A stretch of 64,000 bases of DNA, taken from the NCBI RefSeq assembly GCF_013409785.1, contig NZ_JACCBV010000001.1:2852001-2916000 (forward strand), given 5' to 3'. Source of the stretch: Microbacterium immunditiarum (GTDB lineage: Bacteria; Actinomycetota; Actinomycetes; Actinomycetales; Microbacteriaceae). The notes beneath the pieces are model-generated. The model worked only from the letters and a program-made list of their open reading frames with translations. It was not told where the DNA came from and ran no database searches. Shown piece by piece: positions 17,716 to 25,847 of this stretch; within the stretch, counting starts at the first letter, position 1; every line of letters starts with the position of its first letter. A program made the translations under genes and the position numbers.

Positions 17716-18819
17716 GTGTCCCCCCATCGCGACCCGGTCGAAGCGGTTTCCCAGCGACTCGACACCTTCGTCACGGGTCAGCGCGCGAGCACCGCGCGGA
17801 TGGGCGACGAAGCAGCGCTCCTCGTCGACGTCGCCGCGTCGGCCCTGCGGGGCGGAAAAGGGCTTCGCGGCCGGTTCTGCATCGCCGGGTGGAGGGCGGT
17901 GGAGGAGGCATCCGTCTCGTCGTCTTCAGCGGCCGAGATCGCGGATGCCGCGACCACCGCGGCCGCGGCCCTCGAGGTCTTCCACGCGGCCGCGCTCGTG
18001 CACGACGACCTGATCGACAACTCCGACACGCGGCGCGGGCGCCCGTCCGCGCATCGCGCGCTCGAGCGCGCACACCGTGACGCGGGATGGAGCGGCGACG
18101 CCGCAGCCTTCGGCCGTTCGGCCGCCGTGCTGCTCGGCGACCTGCTCGTCGCGTGGAGCGACGACCTCTTCGAGGAGGCGCTCACGCAGCTCGACCCTGA
18201 GCGCGCCGCGCGCGCCCGGGCCGAGTACGCGACGATGCGGCGCGACGTCACGATGGGGCAGTTCCTCGACATCGCCGAGGAGTCCGCGTACTCGACCGAG
18301 CCCGACGACCGCCACGCCGACCGCGCACTGCGGGTCGCGTCGTTCAAGTCGGCGCGCTACAGCATCCAGCAGCCGCTCGTCATCGGAGCCGCGATCGCCG
18401 GAGGCGACGACGGTCAGTGCGCGGCCCTCGCGGCGTTCGGGCATCCGCTCGGCATGGCGTTCCAGCTGCGCGACGACGTGCTCGGCGTCTTCGGCGACAG
18501 CGCCGAGACCGGCAAGCCCTCCGGCGACGACCTGCGCGAGGGCAAGCGCACGGTGCTCATCGCGTACGCGCGCGCGGCGCTGCCGCCCTCGGCGCGGCGC
18601 GTCGTCGACGAGCTCGTCGGAGACCCGGGTCTCGCCGACGACCAGGTGGCCTCGCTCCAGCGCACGATCATCGACAGCGGCGCCCTCGACCGCGTCGAGC
18701 AGCTCATCGCCGACTACGCGCGTGAGGCCGACCGCGCCCTGTCGGGAGCGCGCCTCGGCAACGCCGCGGTCGGCGAGCTGCGCGACCTGGCGCACGCCGC
18801 GACGGTGCGCACGCGCTGA
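17716..18819 (+). CDS. Polyprenyl diphosphate synthase, GGPP-type (367 aa)
   Basis: Trans-prenyltransferase that chain-elongates allylic diphosphates with IPP. The first aspartate-rich motif is DDLID in HAAALVHDDLIDNSDTRRG (residues 94-112). The second is FQLRDDVLGVFGD near 253-265. GGKGLRGRF gives the IPP-binding Lys/Arg. The class (idsA/GGPP synthase) fits; the product chain length cannot be read reliably. It starts with a probably leaderless GTG. Its stop codon abuts the stop of the convergent Rv2175c-like gene with no spacer. Confidence 0.92.
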   Translation: MSPHRDPVEAVSQRLDTFVTGQRASTARMGDEAALLVDVAASALRGGKGLRGRFCIAGWRAVEEASVSSSSAAEIADAATTAAAALEVFHAAALVHDDLIDNSDTRRGRPSAHRALERAHRDAGWSGDAAAFGRSAAVLLGDLLVAWSDDLFEEALTQLDPERAARARAEYATMRRDVTMGQFLDIAEESAYSTEPDDRHADRALRVASFKSARYSIQQPLVIGAAIAGGDDGQCAALAAFGHPLGMAFQLRDDVLGVFGDSAETGKPSGDDLREGKRTVLIAYARAALPPSARRVVDELVGDPGLADDQVASLQRTIIDSGALDRVEQLIADYAREADRALSGARLGNAAVGELRDLAHAATVRTR

Positions 18820-19170
18820 TCACGCAAGCGTCTGCGCGACCCGCCGAACCTCGCTCTTGCGGCCGGCGCGGAGCGCTTCGATCGGCGCGACGCCGATCGA
18901 CTCCTCGTTCGTGAGCAGCCAGTCGATCACCTCGTCGTCGGAGAAGCCGGCGTCGTGCAGCACGATCGCGGTGCCGCGCAGCGACGACAGCGGGCGCCCG
19001 TCGACGATGAAGACCGACGGCACCTTGAGCGGCCCGTGGCGGCGCGAGCCGATGAGGTGCGATTCGTCGAGCAGACGATGAACGCGCCCGAGCGGCTCGC
19101 CCAGGATGTCGACGAGTTCGGGAAGTGTCAGCCAATCGGTCTCGATACGCGGCGCGGAATCAGCGGTCAC
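18820..19170 (-). CDS. Rv2175c-like winged-helix DNA-binding protein (116 aa)
   Basis: Small protein matching the mycobacterial Rv2175c family: an N-terminal winged helix (DWLTLPELVDILGEPLGRVHRLL, residues 12-34) and a C-terminal Rv2175c domain with GFSDDEVIDWLLTNEESIG. In M. tuberculosis Rv2175c is phosphorylated by the adjacent kinase PknL. Here a PASTA kinase lies two genes away, supporting the same pairing. The target DNA is unknown. The start is GTG; GATAGT lies 6 bases upstream as a possible -10. Confidence 0.85.
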   Translation of the reverse strand: MTADSAPRIETDWLTLPELVDILGEPLGRVHRLLDESHLIGSRRHGPLKVPSVFIVDGRPLSSLRGTAIVLHDAGFSDDEVIDWLLTNEESIGVAPIEALRAGRKSEVRRVAQTLA

Positions 19171-19209
19171 GAAGCCACTATCTCATCCGCGCGGCGAGGC
19201 GGGTTCTGC

Positions 19210-19260
19210 CACATTCGTCACATTGGTCACAACCGCCACGTGAGAGCACACCTGTTGACA
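19210..19260 (+). promoter_or_regulatory. LysM gene upstream region: tandem repeat and TTGACA box
   Basis: Two 9-base tandem units, CACATTCGT and CACATTGGT (19210-19227), followed by a partial CACAA, place GTCAC every nine bases. Downstream a perfect TTGACA (19255-19260) is followed 17 bases later by CAGCGT (19278-19283), a weak -10. The 140-base gap between the divergent genes holds nothing else. Confidence 0.45.
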
Positions 19261-19310
19261 CCCGTTCCCATTCGTGACAGCGTTTTCGCAGTCGACAGAG
19301 GGGGGATCTC

Positions 19311-20561
19311 TTGCGACACGAGAATGGTTCGACGGCTATTCCGGAGGGGCGCGCCGCGCTCCGCCGACGTCGCGCGGCGGCAGCCGGGGGCGCGGCCCTC
19401 GCGGGCTCCATCGCCATGATGCTCTCGGGCGCGCCCGCGCAGGCGGTGGACACGGCGGACGAGACACCGACACGGATTCCGCAGCTCGACCCCGCCGTTG
19501 CGTCCGGCCTCGCGCCGGCGCGCCCCGCGGGGATGCCCGCGGTCGCGGCTCCCGCCGCGGCACGCCTTCCCGCACCCGCGGCGGCCGGCATCCCCCAGAC
19601 GTACGTCGTTCAGCGCGGCGACACGGTGAGCGCCATCGCGGCGCGCCACGGGCTGCGCACGGCGGATGTGCTCGCGCTCAACGGACTGAGCTGGTCGAGC
19701 ATCATCTACCCCGGCCAGGTGCTGCGGCTGACGTCGGGCGCGGCATCCGCCCCCGCCCCCGCGCCGTCGGGCGGCACGACCTACGCGGTCCGCGCGGGCG
19801 ACACCATCTCGGCGATCGCCCGACGGCACGGCGTCCCGACCGCGGCGGTGCTCGCGGCCAACGGGCTCAACTGGTCGAGCATCATCTACCCGGGACAGGT
19901 CGTGAAGATCCCCGCGGGCGGGACAGCGGCGACAGCGCCCGCTCCCGCCCCGGCACCGGCGCCCGGTCCTGCGCCTTCGCCTGCGCGACCCGGGGCGTCG
20001 TACACGATCCAGGCGGGCGACACCATCTCCGCGATCGCGCGGCGGCACGGCGTCACAACGGCGGCGGTGCTCGCGGCGAACGGGCTCGGGTGGGCGAGCA
20101 TCATCTACCCCGGCCAGGTCATCACGATCCCGGCGGCGGCGCCGTCAGCGCCGGGGCTGGACGCGGAGCAGGTCGCGAACGCGCAGCTCATCATCCGCAT
20201 CGGACGCGAGCTCGGCGTGCCCGACCGCGGCATCGCCATCTCGCTCGGCGCAGCGATGCAGGAGTCGTGGCTGCGCAACCTCGATTGGGGCGACCGCGAC
20301 TCGCTCGGCCTCTTCCAGCAGCGGCCGAGCACCGGATGGGGCACCGAGGCCGAGGTGCGCGACCCCGCGCGCGCGACGCGGGCGTTCTTCGGCGGCCCGG
20401 GCGACCCCAACGGGACCCGCACGCGTGGACTGCTCGACATCCCCGGATGGCAGAACATGTCCTTCGCGCAGGCGGCCCAAGCGGTGCAGCTCTCGGCGTA
20501 TCCAGATCGTTACGCGAGGTGGGAGCAGCCCGCCCACGCCTGGCTCGCGGCGCTCGGCTGA
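19311..20561 (+). CDS. Secreted triple-LysM peptidoglycan-binding protein (416 aa)
   Basis: Exported wall protein. It has a basic N-terminus and signal peptide ending near APAQA (residue 45), then three LysM domains (about 98-141, 158-201 and 231-274), each with GDTxSAIAxRHG and NGLxWxSIIYPGQV, joined by Ala/Pro linkers. The C-terminal 130 residues (AMQESWLRNLDWGDRDSLGLFQQRPS...) resemble a goose-lysozyme/transglycosylase-like hydrolase domain, with ESWLRN as a possible catalytic segment. Hydrolase activity is inferred. Start is TTG 19311 with GAGGGGGG seven bases upstream. Confidence 0.88.
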   Translation: MRHENGSTAIPEGRAALRRRRAAAAGGAALAGSIAMMLSGAPAQAVDTADETPTRIPQLDPAVASGLAPARPAGMPAVAAPAAARLPAPAAAGIPQTYVVQRGDTVSAIAARHGLRTADVLALNGLSWSSIIYPGQVLRLTSGAASAPAPAPSGGTTYAVRAGDTISAIARRHGVPTAAVLAANGLNWSSIIYPGQVVKIPAGGTAATAPAPAPAPAPGPAPSPARPGASYTIQAGDTISAIARRHGVTTAAVLAANGLGWASIIYPGQVITIPAAAPSAPGLDAEQVANAQLIIRIGRELGVPDRGIAISLGAAMQESWLRNLDWGDRDSLGLFQQRPSTGWGTEAEVRDPARATRAFFGGPGDPNGTRTRGLLDIPGWQNMSFAQAAQAVQLSAYPDRYARWEQPAHAWLAALG

Positions 20562-20607
20562 GGCAGAGGCGGGTGCGCCGCTGCCCAGGCTCCTCTCACC
20601 GCGTCCG

Positions 20608-20613
20608 TAGACT
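20608..20613 (+). promoter_or_regulatory. -10 element TAGACT, leaderless kinase gene
   Basis: TAGACT ends 6 bases before GTG 20620 with no Shine-Dalgarno sequence between. Confidence 0.6.
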
Positions 20614-20619
20614 TCTCCC

Positions 20620-22563
20620 GTGAGCACGAGCCAGCAGGTGGACCCGCTGATCGGCCGTCTCGTCGACGGCCGATACCGGGTTCGCGCGCGCATCGCTCGT
20701 GGCGGCATGGCGACGGTCTACGTCGCCACCGATCTGCGGCTCGAGCGCCGCGTCGCCCTGAAGGTGATGCACAGCCATCTGAGCGACGACTCCGTCTTCC
20801 AGAGCCGCTTCATCCAGGAGGCACGCGCCGCCGCGCGCCTTGCCGATCCCCACGTCGTGAACGTCTTCGACCAGGGGCAGGACGGCGAGATGGCGTACCT
20901 CGTGATGGAGTACCTGCCGGGCATCACGCTGCGCGAGCTGCTCCGCGAGCAGCGCCGCCTCACGGTGCCGCAGACGATCTCCGTCATGGACGCGGTGCTG
21001 TCGGGCCTGGCGGCCGCTCACCGCGCCGGCATCGTGCACCGCGACGTCAAGCCCGAGAACGTGCTGCTCGCCGAGGACGGACGCATCAAGATCGGCGACT
21101 TCGGGCTCGCCCGCGCGACGACGGCGAACACCGCGACGGGCGCGCAGCTGCTCGGAACGATCGCGTACCTCGCCCCCGAGCTCGTGACGCGCGGCACGGC
21201 GGATGCCCGCAGCGACATCTACGCGCTCGGCATCATGCTGTACGAGATGCTCACGGGCGAGCAGCCCTACAAGGGCGAGCAGCCGATGCAGATCGCGTTC
21301 CAGCACGCGACCGACTCGGTGCCCCGGCCCAGTGTCAGGAACCCCGGCGTGCCCGAGATGCTCGACGAGCTCGTGCTGTGGGCCACCGAGAAGTCGCCCG
21401 ACGACCGCCCCGCCGACGCGCAGATCATGCTCGACCGGCTGCGCGAGATCGAGCGCGAGCTCGGCATCTCGCCCCAGACGGCGACCCGCTCGGCGGCGAC
21501 CGGCGTGATCGCCGAGGACGGCATCGCGTCGGGTGAGCTCACCGCCGTGCTGCCCACGAGCGGCGCGCACGCGACCCATCCGGTGGAGACGGTCGACAAC
21601 GCGACCCGACTGCGCCGGGCGACGAAGCGCCGCGCGGCGAAGGGCGGCTGGCTCATCGCGCTCGTGCTGCTGCTCGCGGGCCTCGCCGGCGCGACCGGCT
21701 GGTGGTTCGGGTCCGGTCCGGGATCGCTCGTCGCGGTGCCCGATGTCTCGGGCCGCACCTTCGCCGAGGCCCAGCAGCTCCTCCAGGCGGAGTCGCTCGT
21801 CGCCGTGGAAGAGGGCGAGAACAGCCTCGACATCGAGCCGGGCCTCGTGATCCGCAGCGAGCCGCCCGTGGGCGCGCGGGTCGAGAAGGAGTCCGAGATC
21901 CGGCTGATCGTGTCGCTCGGACCCGCCGAGGTCACCGTGGATCGGCTCATCGACCTCACCGAGACCGATGCGCGAAGACTTCTCGAATCCCTCGGGATCA
22001 CACCCGACGAGCAGAACGAGGAGTTCTTCACCGCAGCTCCCCCGGGCGCCGTCGTCGGCACGATGCTCAACCCGCGTGTCGGCGAGCCGTACGCGTGCGG
22101 CGAAGGCTGCACGGCGCACGAGGGCGACGGCGCGACGCTGTGGGTGTCGCTCGGTGCCGTGCCCGACGTCGTCGGCGAGAGCGAGGACTCCGCGCGCCGC
22201 GCGCTCGAGAGCGCACGGCTGCAGGTCGCCGGCGAATCAGCGACCGAGACGAGCGAGGAGATCGCCGCGGGCGACGTGATCCGCGTCGTCGGCCGCGAGG
22301 ACGGCGGCTGGCTGCGCCCGGGCGACACCGTGACGCTCGTGGTCTCGTCGGGGCCGCCGCTCTTCCCGATCCCCGACGTGCAGGACCTCACGCGCGACGA
22401 GGCGATCGCAACGCTCGAGGCCGCCGGATTCCAGGTGGACTACGCCGTGTTCTGGGCGCCCTTCCCGAACTCCCTCACGCGCGTCACCGGCACGGACCCC
22501 GCCGCGGGCGAGCAGCGCGTCAAGGGCACGCGCGTCTACCTGCAGATCACCGCGTCGGGCTGA
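20620..22563 (+). CDS. Transmembrane PASTA Ser/Thr protein kinase (647 aa)
   Basis: PknB/PknL-class receptor kinase. The cytoplasmic kinase domain (about 19-280) has the glycine loop GGMATVYVA, Lys48 in VALKVM, HRDVKPEN with catalytic Asp142 and DFG at 160-162. A juxtamembrane Thr/Ala region leads to one transmembrane helix (about 342-363) and four extracellular PASTA repeats that would sense muropeptides or lipid II. The second PASTA repeat carries a Cys pair (YACGEGCTAH). Position next to an Rv2175c-like gene and idsA suggests the PknL orthologue, although PknL in mycobacteria lacks this ectodomain. Confidence 0.95.
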   Translation: MSTSQQVDPLIGRLVDGRYRVRARIARGGMATVYVATDLRLERRVALKVMHSHLSDDSVFQSRFIQEARAAARLADPHVVNVFDQGQDGEMAYLVMEYLPGITLRELLREQRRLTVPQTISVMDAVLSGLAAAHRAGIVHRDVKPENVLLAEDGRIKIGDFGLARATTANTATGAQLLGTIAYLAPELVTRGTADARSDIYALGIMLYEMLTGEQPYKGEQPMQIAFQHATDSVPRPSVRNPGVPEMLDELVLWATEKSPDDRPADAQIMLDRLREIERELGISPQTATRSAATGVIAEDGIASGELTAVLPTSGAHATHPVETVDNATRLRRATKRRAAKGGWLIALVLLLAGLAGATGWWFGSGPGSLVAVPDVSGRTFAEAQQLLQAESLVAVEEGENSLDIEPGLVIRSEPPVGARVEKESEIRLIVSLGPAEVTVDRLIDLTETDARRLLESLGITPDEQNEEFFTAAPPGAVVGTMLNPRVGEPYACGEGCTAHEGDGATLWVSLGAVPDVVGESEDSARRALESARLQVAGESATETSEEIAAGDVIRVVGREDGGWLRPGDTVTLVVSSGPPLFPIPDVQDLTRDEAIATLEAAGFQVDYAVFWAPFPNSLTRVTGTDPAAGEQRVKGTRVYLQITASG

Positions 22564-22570
22564 CGCGGGC

Positions 22571-22602
22571 GATACGGATCCCTCGGCCGAGGCATCCGTA
22601 TC
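22571..22602. terminator. Bidirectional hairpin between the kinase gene and aroG
   Basis: GATACGGAT-CCCTCGGCCGAGGC-ATCCGTATC: a 9-base outer stem encloses CCTCGG/CCGAGG, giving a long near-perfect hairpin between convergent genes, with its last bases touching the aroG stop. The right arm contains the octamer GGCATCCG. There is no long T run. Confidence 0.7.
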
Positions 22603-23944
22603 AGCGCTTGTGGTTCTCGAGCTCCTCGGCGACGAGGAACGCGAGCTCGAGCGACTGCATGTGGTTCAGGCGCGGGTCGCACAGCGACTCGTAGCGCGTA
22701 GCGAGAGTCGCCTCGTCGATCATCTCGGAGCCGCCGAGGCACTCGGTGACGTCGTCGCCCGTGAGCTCGACGTGGATGCCGCCGGGGAACGTTCCGACCG
22801 CGCTATGCGCCTCGAAGAAGCCGCGCACCTCGTCGACGACATCGTCGAAGCGACGCGTCTTGTAGCCGGTCGGCGTCGTGATGCCGTTGCCGTGCATCGG
22901 GTCGGTGACCCACAGCGGAGTCGCACCCGAGTCCCTGACGGCCTCGAGCAGCGGCGGCAGCGCGTCGCGGATCCTGCCGGCGCCCATGCGCGTGATGAAG
23001 GTGAGGCGCCCGGGCTCGCGCTCCGGGTCGAGCTTGTCGATGAGGGCGAGCGCCGTCTCGGGCGTCGTCGCCGGACCGAGCTTCACGCCGATCGGGTTGC
23101 GGATCTTCGAGAAGTAGTCGACGTGCGCTCCGTCGAGCTCGCGCGTGCGCTCGCCGATCCACAGGAAGTGGGCCGACGTGTTGTACGGCGTGCCCGTGCG
23201 CGAATCGATGCGGGTGAGCGGACGCTCGTAGTCCATCAGGAGGCCCTCGTGGCCCGTGTAGAACTCGACGCGCTTGAGCTCGTCGAAGTCGGCGCCCGCC
23301 GCCTCCATGAACTTGATCGCACGGTCGATCTCGGTTGCGAGACGCTCGTACCGCGCGTTGGCGGGATTCTGCGCGAAGCCCTTGTTCCACGAGTGCACCT
23401 CGCGGAGGTCGGCGAAGCCGCCCTGCGTGAACGCGCGGATCAGGTTGATGGTCGAGGCCGCCGTGTGGTAGCCCTTCAGCAGCCGCGACGGGTCGGCCTC
23501 ACGCGATTTCTCGGTGAAGTCGTAGCCGTTGACGATGTCGCCGCGGTACGCCGGCAGCGTCACGTCGCCGCGCGTCTCGGTATCGCTCGAGCGCGGCTTG
23601 GCGAACTGCCCCGCCATGCGCCCCATCTTCACGACCGGCATCGACGCGCCATACGTCAGCACGACCGCCATCTGCAGCACCGTCTTGATGCGGTTGCGGA
23701 TCTGGTCGGCGGTGGCGCCCGCGAACGTCTCGGCGCAGTCCCCGCCCTGCAGCAGGAATGCCCTGCCAGCAGCAGCACGCGCGAGCTTTTCGCGCAGCTT
23801 GTCGACCTCGCCGGCGAAGACGAGGGGCGGGAGGGTTGCGAGCTCAGCGGATGCGGCGGCCACCGCCTCGGCGTCGAGCCACACGGGCTGCTGCTTGATG
23901 GGCAGAGTCCGCCAGTGGTCGAGGGCGTCGAGATGCTGGAGCAT
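22601..23944 (-). CDS. aroG: Class II 3-deoxy-D-arabino-heptulosonate-7-phosphate synthase (447 aa)
   Basis: First shikimate-pathway enzyme, condensing PEP and erythrose-4-P; plant/actinobacterial class II type. Diagnostic stretches are LLQGGDCAETF (metal-binding Cys), KMGRMAGQFAKPRS, EVHSWNKGF, WIGERTRELDGAHV, DPMHGNG and, at the C-terminus, GGIHVELTGDDVTECLGG. The length is normal. TACAAT ends 6 bases before the ATG, suggesting a leaderless mRNA. It is convergent with the kinase gene. Confidence 0.97.
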   Translation of the reverse strand: MLQHLDALDHWRTLPIKQQPVWLDAEAVAAASAELATLPPLVFAGEVDKLREKLARAAAGRAFLLQGGDCAETFAGATADQIRNRIKTVLQMAVVLTYGASMPVVKMGRMAGQFAKPRSSDTETRGDVTLPAYRGDIVNGYDFTEKSREADPSRLLKGYHTAASTINLIRAFTQGGFADLREVHSWNKGFAQNPANARYERLATEIDRAIKFMEAAGADFDELKRVEFYTGHEGLLMDYERPLTRIDSRTGTPYNTSAHFLWIGERTRELDGAHVDYFSKIRNPIGVKLGPATTPETALALIDKLDPEREPGRLTFITRMGAGRIRDALPPLLEAVRDSGATPLWVTDPMHGNGITTPTGYKTRRFDDVVDEVRGFFEAHSAVGTFPGGIHVELTGDDVTECLGGSEMIDEATLATRYESLCDPRLNHMQSLELAFLVAEELENHKR

Positions 23945-23950
23945 CCGCCA

Positions 23951-23956
23951 ATTGTA
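23951..23956 (-). promoter_or_regulatory. -10 element TACAAT, leaderless aroG
   Basis: TACAAT on the minus strand ends 6 bases before the aroG ATG at 23944. No ribosome site is present. Confidence 0.65.
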
Positions 23957-24012
23957 TCGGCGCGCGGCCGTGCCCAGATCCGTCGGTCACCGCTCGGCGG
24001 GAGTGCCGGACG

Positions 24013-24729
24013 TCAGGCCGCGGCATCCGCCTTCGACGAGTCCGTCGACGGCTTCTTGAGCCGGTCCTTGACCGTCGAGGCGTACACGTCCTCGTACTCC
24101 TGCTCGCCGAGCCGCTGCAGCGCGACCATGATCTCGTCGGTGACAGACCGCAGGATGTAGCGATCGCCCTCCATCCCCGCGAACCGCGAGAAGTCGAGGG
24201 GCTCGCCGATCACGACGCCGACGCGCACGACGCGCGGGAGACGCGTGCCGATCGGCATCATCGTGTCGGTGTCGACCATGACCACCGGCACCACGGGCAC
24301 GTGCGCTTCCAGCGCCATGCGCGCGATGCCCGTGCGCCCGCGGTAGAGCTTGCCGTCGGGGCTGCGGGTGCCCTCGGGGTAGATGCCCAGCAGGTCTCCG
24401 CGCCCGAGCACCTGCAGGCCGGTGTTCAGCGAGGCCTCGGATGCCTGGCCGCCCGAGCGGTCGATGGGGATCTGCCCGGTCGCCTTGAAGAACATCCGCG
24501 TCGCCCACCCCTTGATGCCGCGCCCCGTGAAGTAATCGCTCTTCGCGAGGAAGGCGACCGGCCGGTCGATCATGAGCGGCAGGAAGATCGAGTCCACGAA
24601 CGAGAGGTGGTTGCTCGCGAGGATCGCGGCGCCCTCGGAGGGGACGTTGCGGCGACCGATGATCCACGGGCGGAAGATCGCCTTGACGATCGGTCCGATC
24701 ACCACGTACTTCATCAGCCAGTAGAACAT
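24013..24729 (-). CDS. 1-acyl-glycerol-3-phosphate acyltransferase PlsC family (238 aa)
   Basis: Membrane-associated acyltransferase making phosphatidic acid from lysophosphatidic acid. The catalytic HX4D motif is NHLSFVD (His41, Asp46), followed by the glycerophosphate-binding YPEGTRSPDG near 118. A hydrophobic N-terminal segment (about 1-20) anchors it. It starts 2 bases after the glucokinase stop, so the two form an operon. The C-terminal 30 residues (VKDRLKKPSTDSSKAD) are charged and probably flexible. Substrate specificity is not determinable here. Confidence 0.92.
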   Translation of the reverse strand: MFYWLMKYVVIGPIVKAIFRPWIIGRRNVPSEGAAILASNHLSFVDSIFLPLMIDRPVAFLAKSDYFTGRGIKGWATRMFFKATGQIPIDRSGGQASEASLNTGLQVLGRGDLLGIYPEGTRSPDGKLYRGRTGIARMALEAHVPVVPVVMVDTDTMMPIGTRLPRVVRVGVVIGEPLDFSRFAGMEGDRYILRSVTDEIMVALQRLGEQEYEDVYASTVKDRLKKPSTDSSKADAAA

Positions 24730-24731
24730 CG

Positions 24732-25670
24732 CTACACCTCGCGCCCCGCGAGATCGGCCGCGCCGATGAGCCCCGCGTCGTTGCCGAGCTTCGCGATCGC
24801 GAAGTCCGCGACGGGGCGGTCGCCGTAGCCGGGGAGCGCCGTCTCATAGGCGATGCGCACAGGCTCGAGGAGCGTCTCGCCGAGCTGGGCGACGCCCCCG
24901 CCGATCACGAAGAGCTCCGGGTCGAGCACCGCCTGGAAGCCGCCGCACGCCTCGCCGAGCGCGGTCGCGACGCGCAGGAGCGCCTCGCGGGCGCCCTCGT
25001 CACCCGCGAGCACGAGCCGCGAGACCGCGGGCCCCGAGATGGTGCCCTTCTGCTCGCGCAGCTCCGCGAGGGCTCTCCCCCGCTCACCGCCCTCGTCGGC
25101 GATCGCGTTCGCCTCGCGCTGCAGCGCGCGTCCGGATGCGTACTGCTCGAGGCATCCGTTCTGTCCGCACCCGCACGGGACGCCATCGCGGATGAACCGG
25201 ACGTGCCCGAGCTCGCCGGCGATGCCGTGGCCGCCGCGGAACAGCTCGCCCTCGACCATGACCGCCCCGCCCACGCCGGTGCCGAGCGTGAGCATGACCA
25301 TGTCGTCGACGTCGCGCCCGGCGCCGAAGCGGAACTCGGCCCAGCCCGCCGCGTTCGCGTCGTTCTCGATCGAGACGGGGAGGCTGATGTCGCGCTGGAG
25401 GATCTCGCGCAGCGGATAGTCGCGCCACGCGATGTTCGGCGCGTGGATGACGACGGAGTGGGTCTTGTCGATGAACCCGGCCGCCGCGACGCCCACTGCC
25501 GACACATCGTGGTGCTCGATGAGGTGGTTCGCCATGTCGGCCACGGCGCTCGCGAGCGCCGCCGTGTCGACCGGAGTCTCGACGCGGACCTTCTCGAGGA
25601 TCGTGCCGTCGGCGTCGACGACGCCTCCGGCGATCTTCGTCCCGCCGATGTCGATCCCGACGTTGAGCAC
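24732..25670 (-). CDS. glk: ROK-family glucokinase (312 aa)
   Basis: ATP-dependent glucose kinase of the ROK family. The N-terminal phosphate motif is VGIDIGGTKIAGG. The zinc-binding ROK signature HVRFIRDGVPCGCGQNGCLEQYASG is split by the conserved Cys triad, and the glucose site has ENDANAAGWAE and GELGH. Start is GTG 25670 with GAAAGGA seven bases upstream; a much longer open frame upstream is spurious. Followed by plsC, and probably cotranscribed with it. Confidence 0.93.
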   Translation of the reverse strand: MLNVGIDIGGTKIAGGVVDADGTILEKVRVETPVDTAALASAVADMANHLIEHHDVSAVGVAAAGFIDKTHSVVIHAPNIAWRDYPLREILQRDISLPVSIENDANAAGWAEFRFGAGRDVDDMVMLTLGTGVGGAVMVEGELFRGGHGIAGELGHVRFIRDGVPCGCGQNGCLEQYASGRALQREANAIADEGGERGRALAELREQKGTISGPAVSRLVLAGDEGAREALLRVATALGEACGGFQAVLDPELFVIGGGVAQLGETLLEPVRIAYETALPGYGDRPVADFAIAKLGNDAGLIGAADLAGREV

Positions 25671-25786
25671 CAGTGTCCTTTCAGCCGGCGCGCTCGCGAC
25701 GGCGCCTTGAAGTCTAGCCGCGCGGAAGCGGCCGGATCGGAGCCTGCGACCCCCCGCCGTCCACAGGCACCTCGCCCCCGAAGCAC

Positions 25787-25804
25787 GGACGACTAAACTC
25801 GTCC
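25787..25804 (+). promoter_or_regulatory. fadD promoter -10 inside an inverted repeat
   Basis: GGACGA (25787-25792) and TCGTCC (25799-25804) form a 6-base dyad around CTAAAC. A TAAACT -10 candidate (25794-25799) lies inside it. A regulator bound here would block the promoter of the acyl-CoA ligase gene. The rest of the 177-base gap to glk shows no other clear element. Confidence 0.45.
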
Positions 25805-25847
25805 TATTCACCCGAACATTTCGCAATCCGGTACCGAAGGAGCTGCC

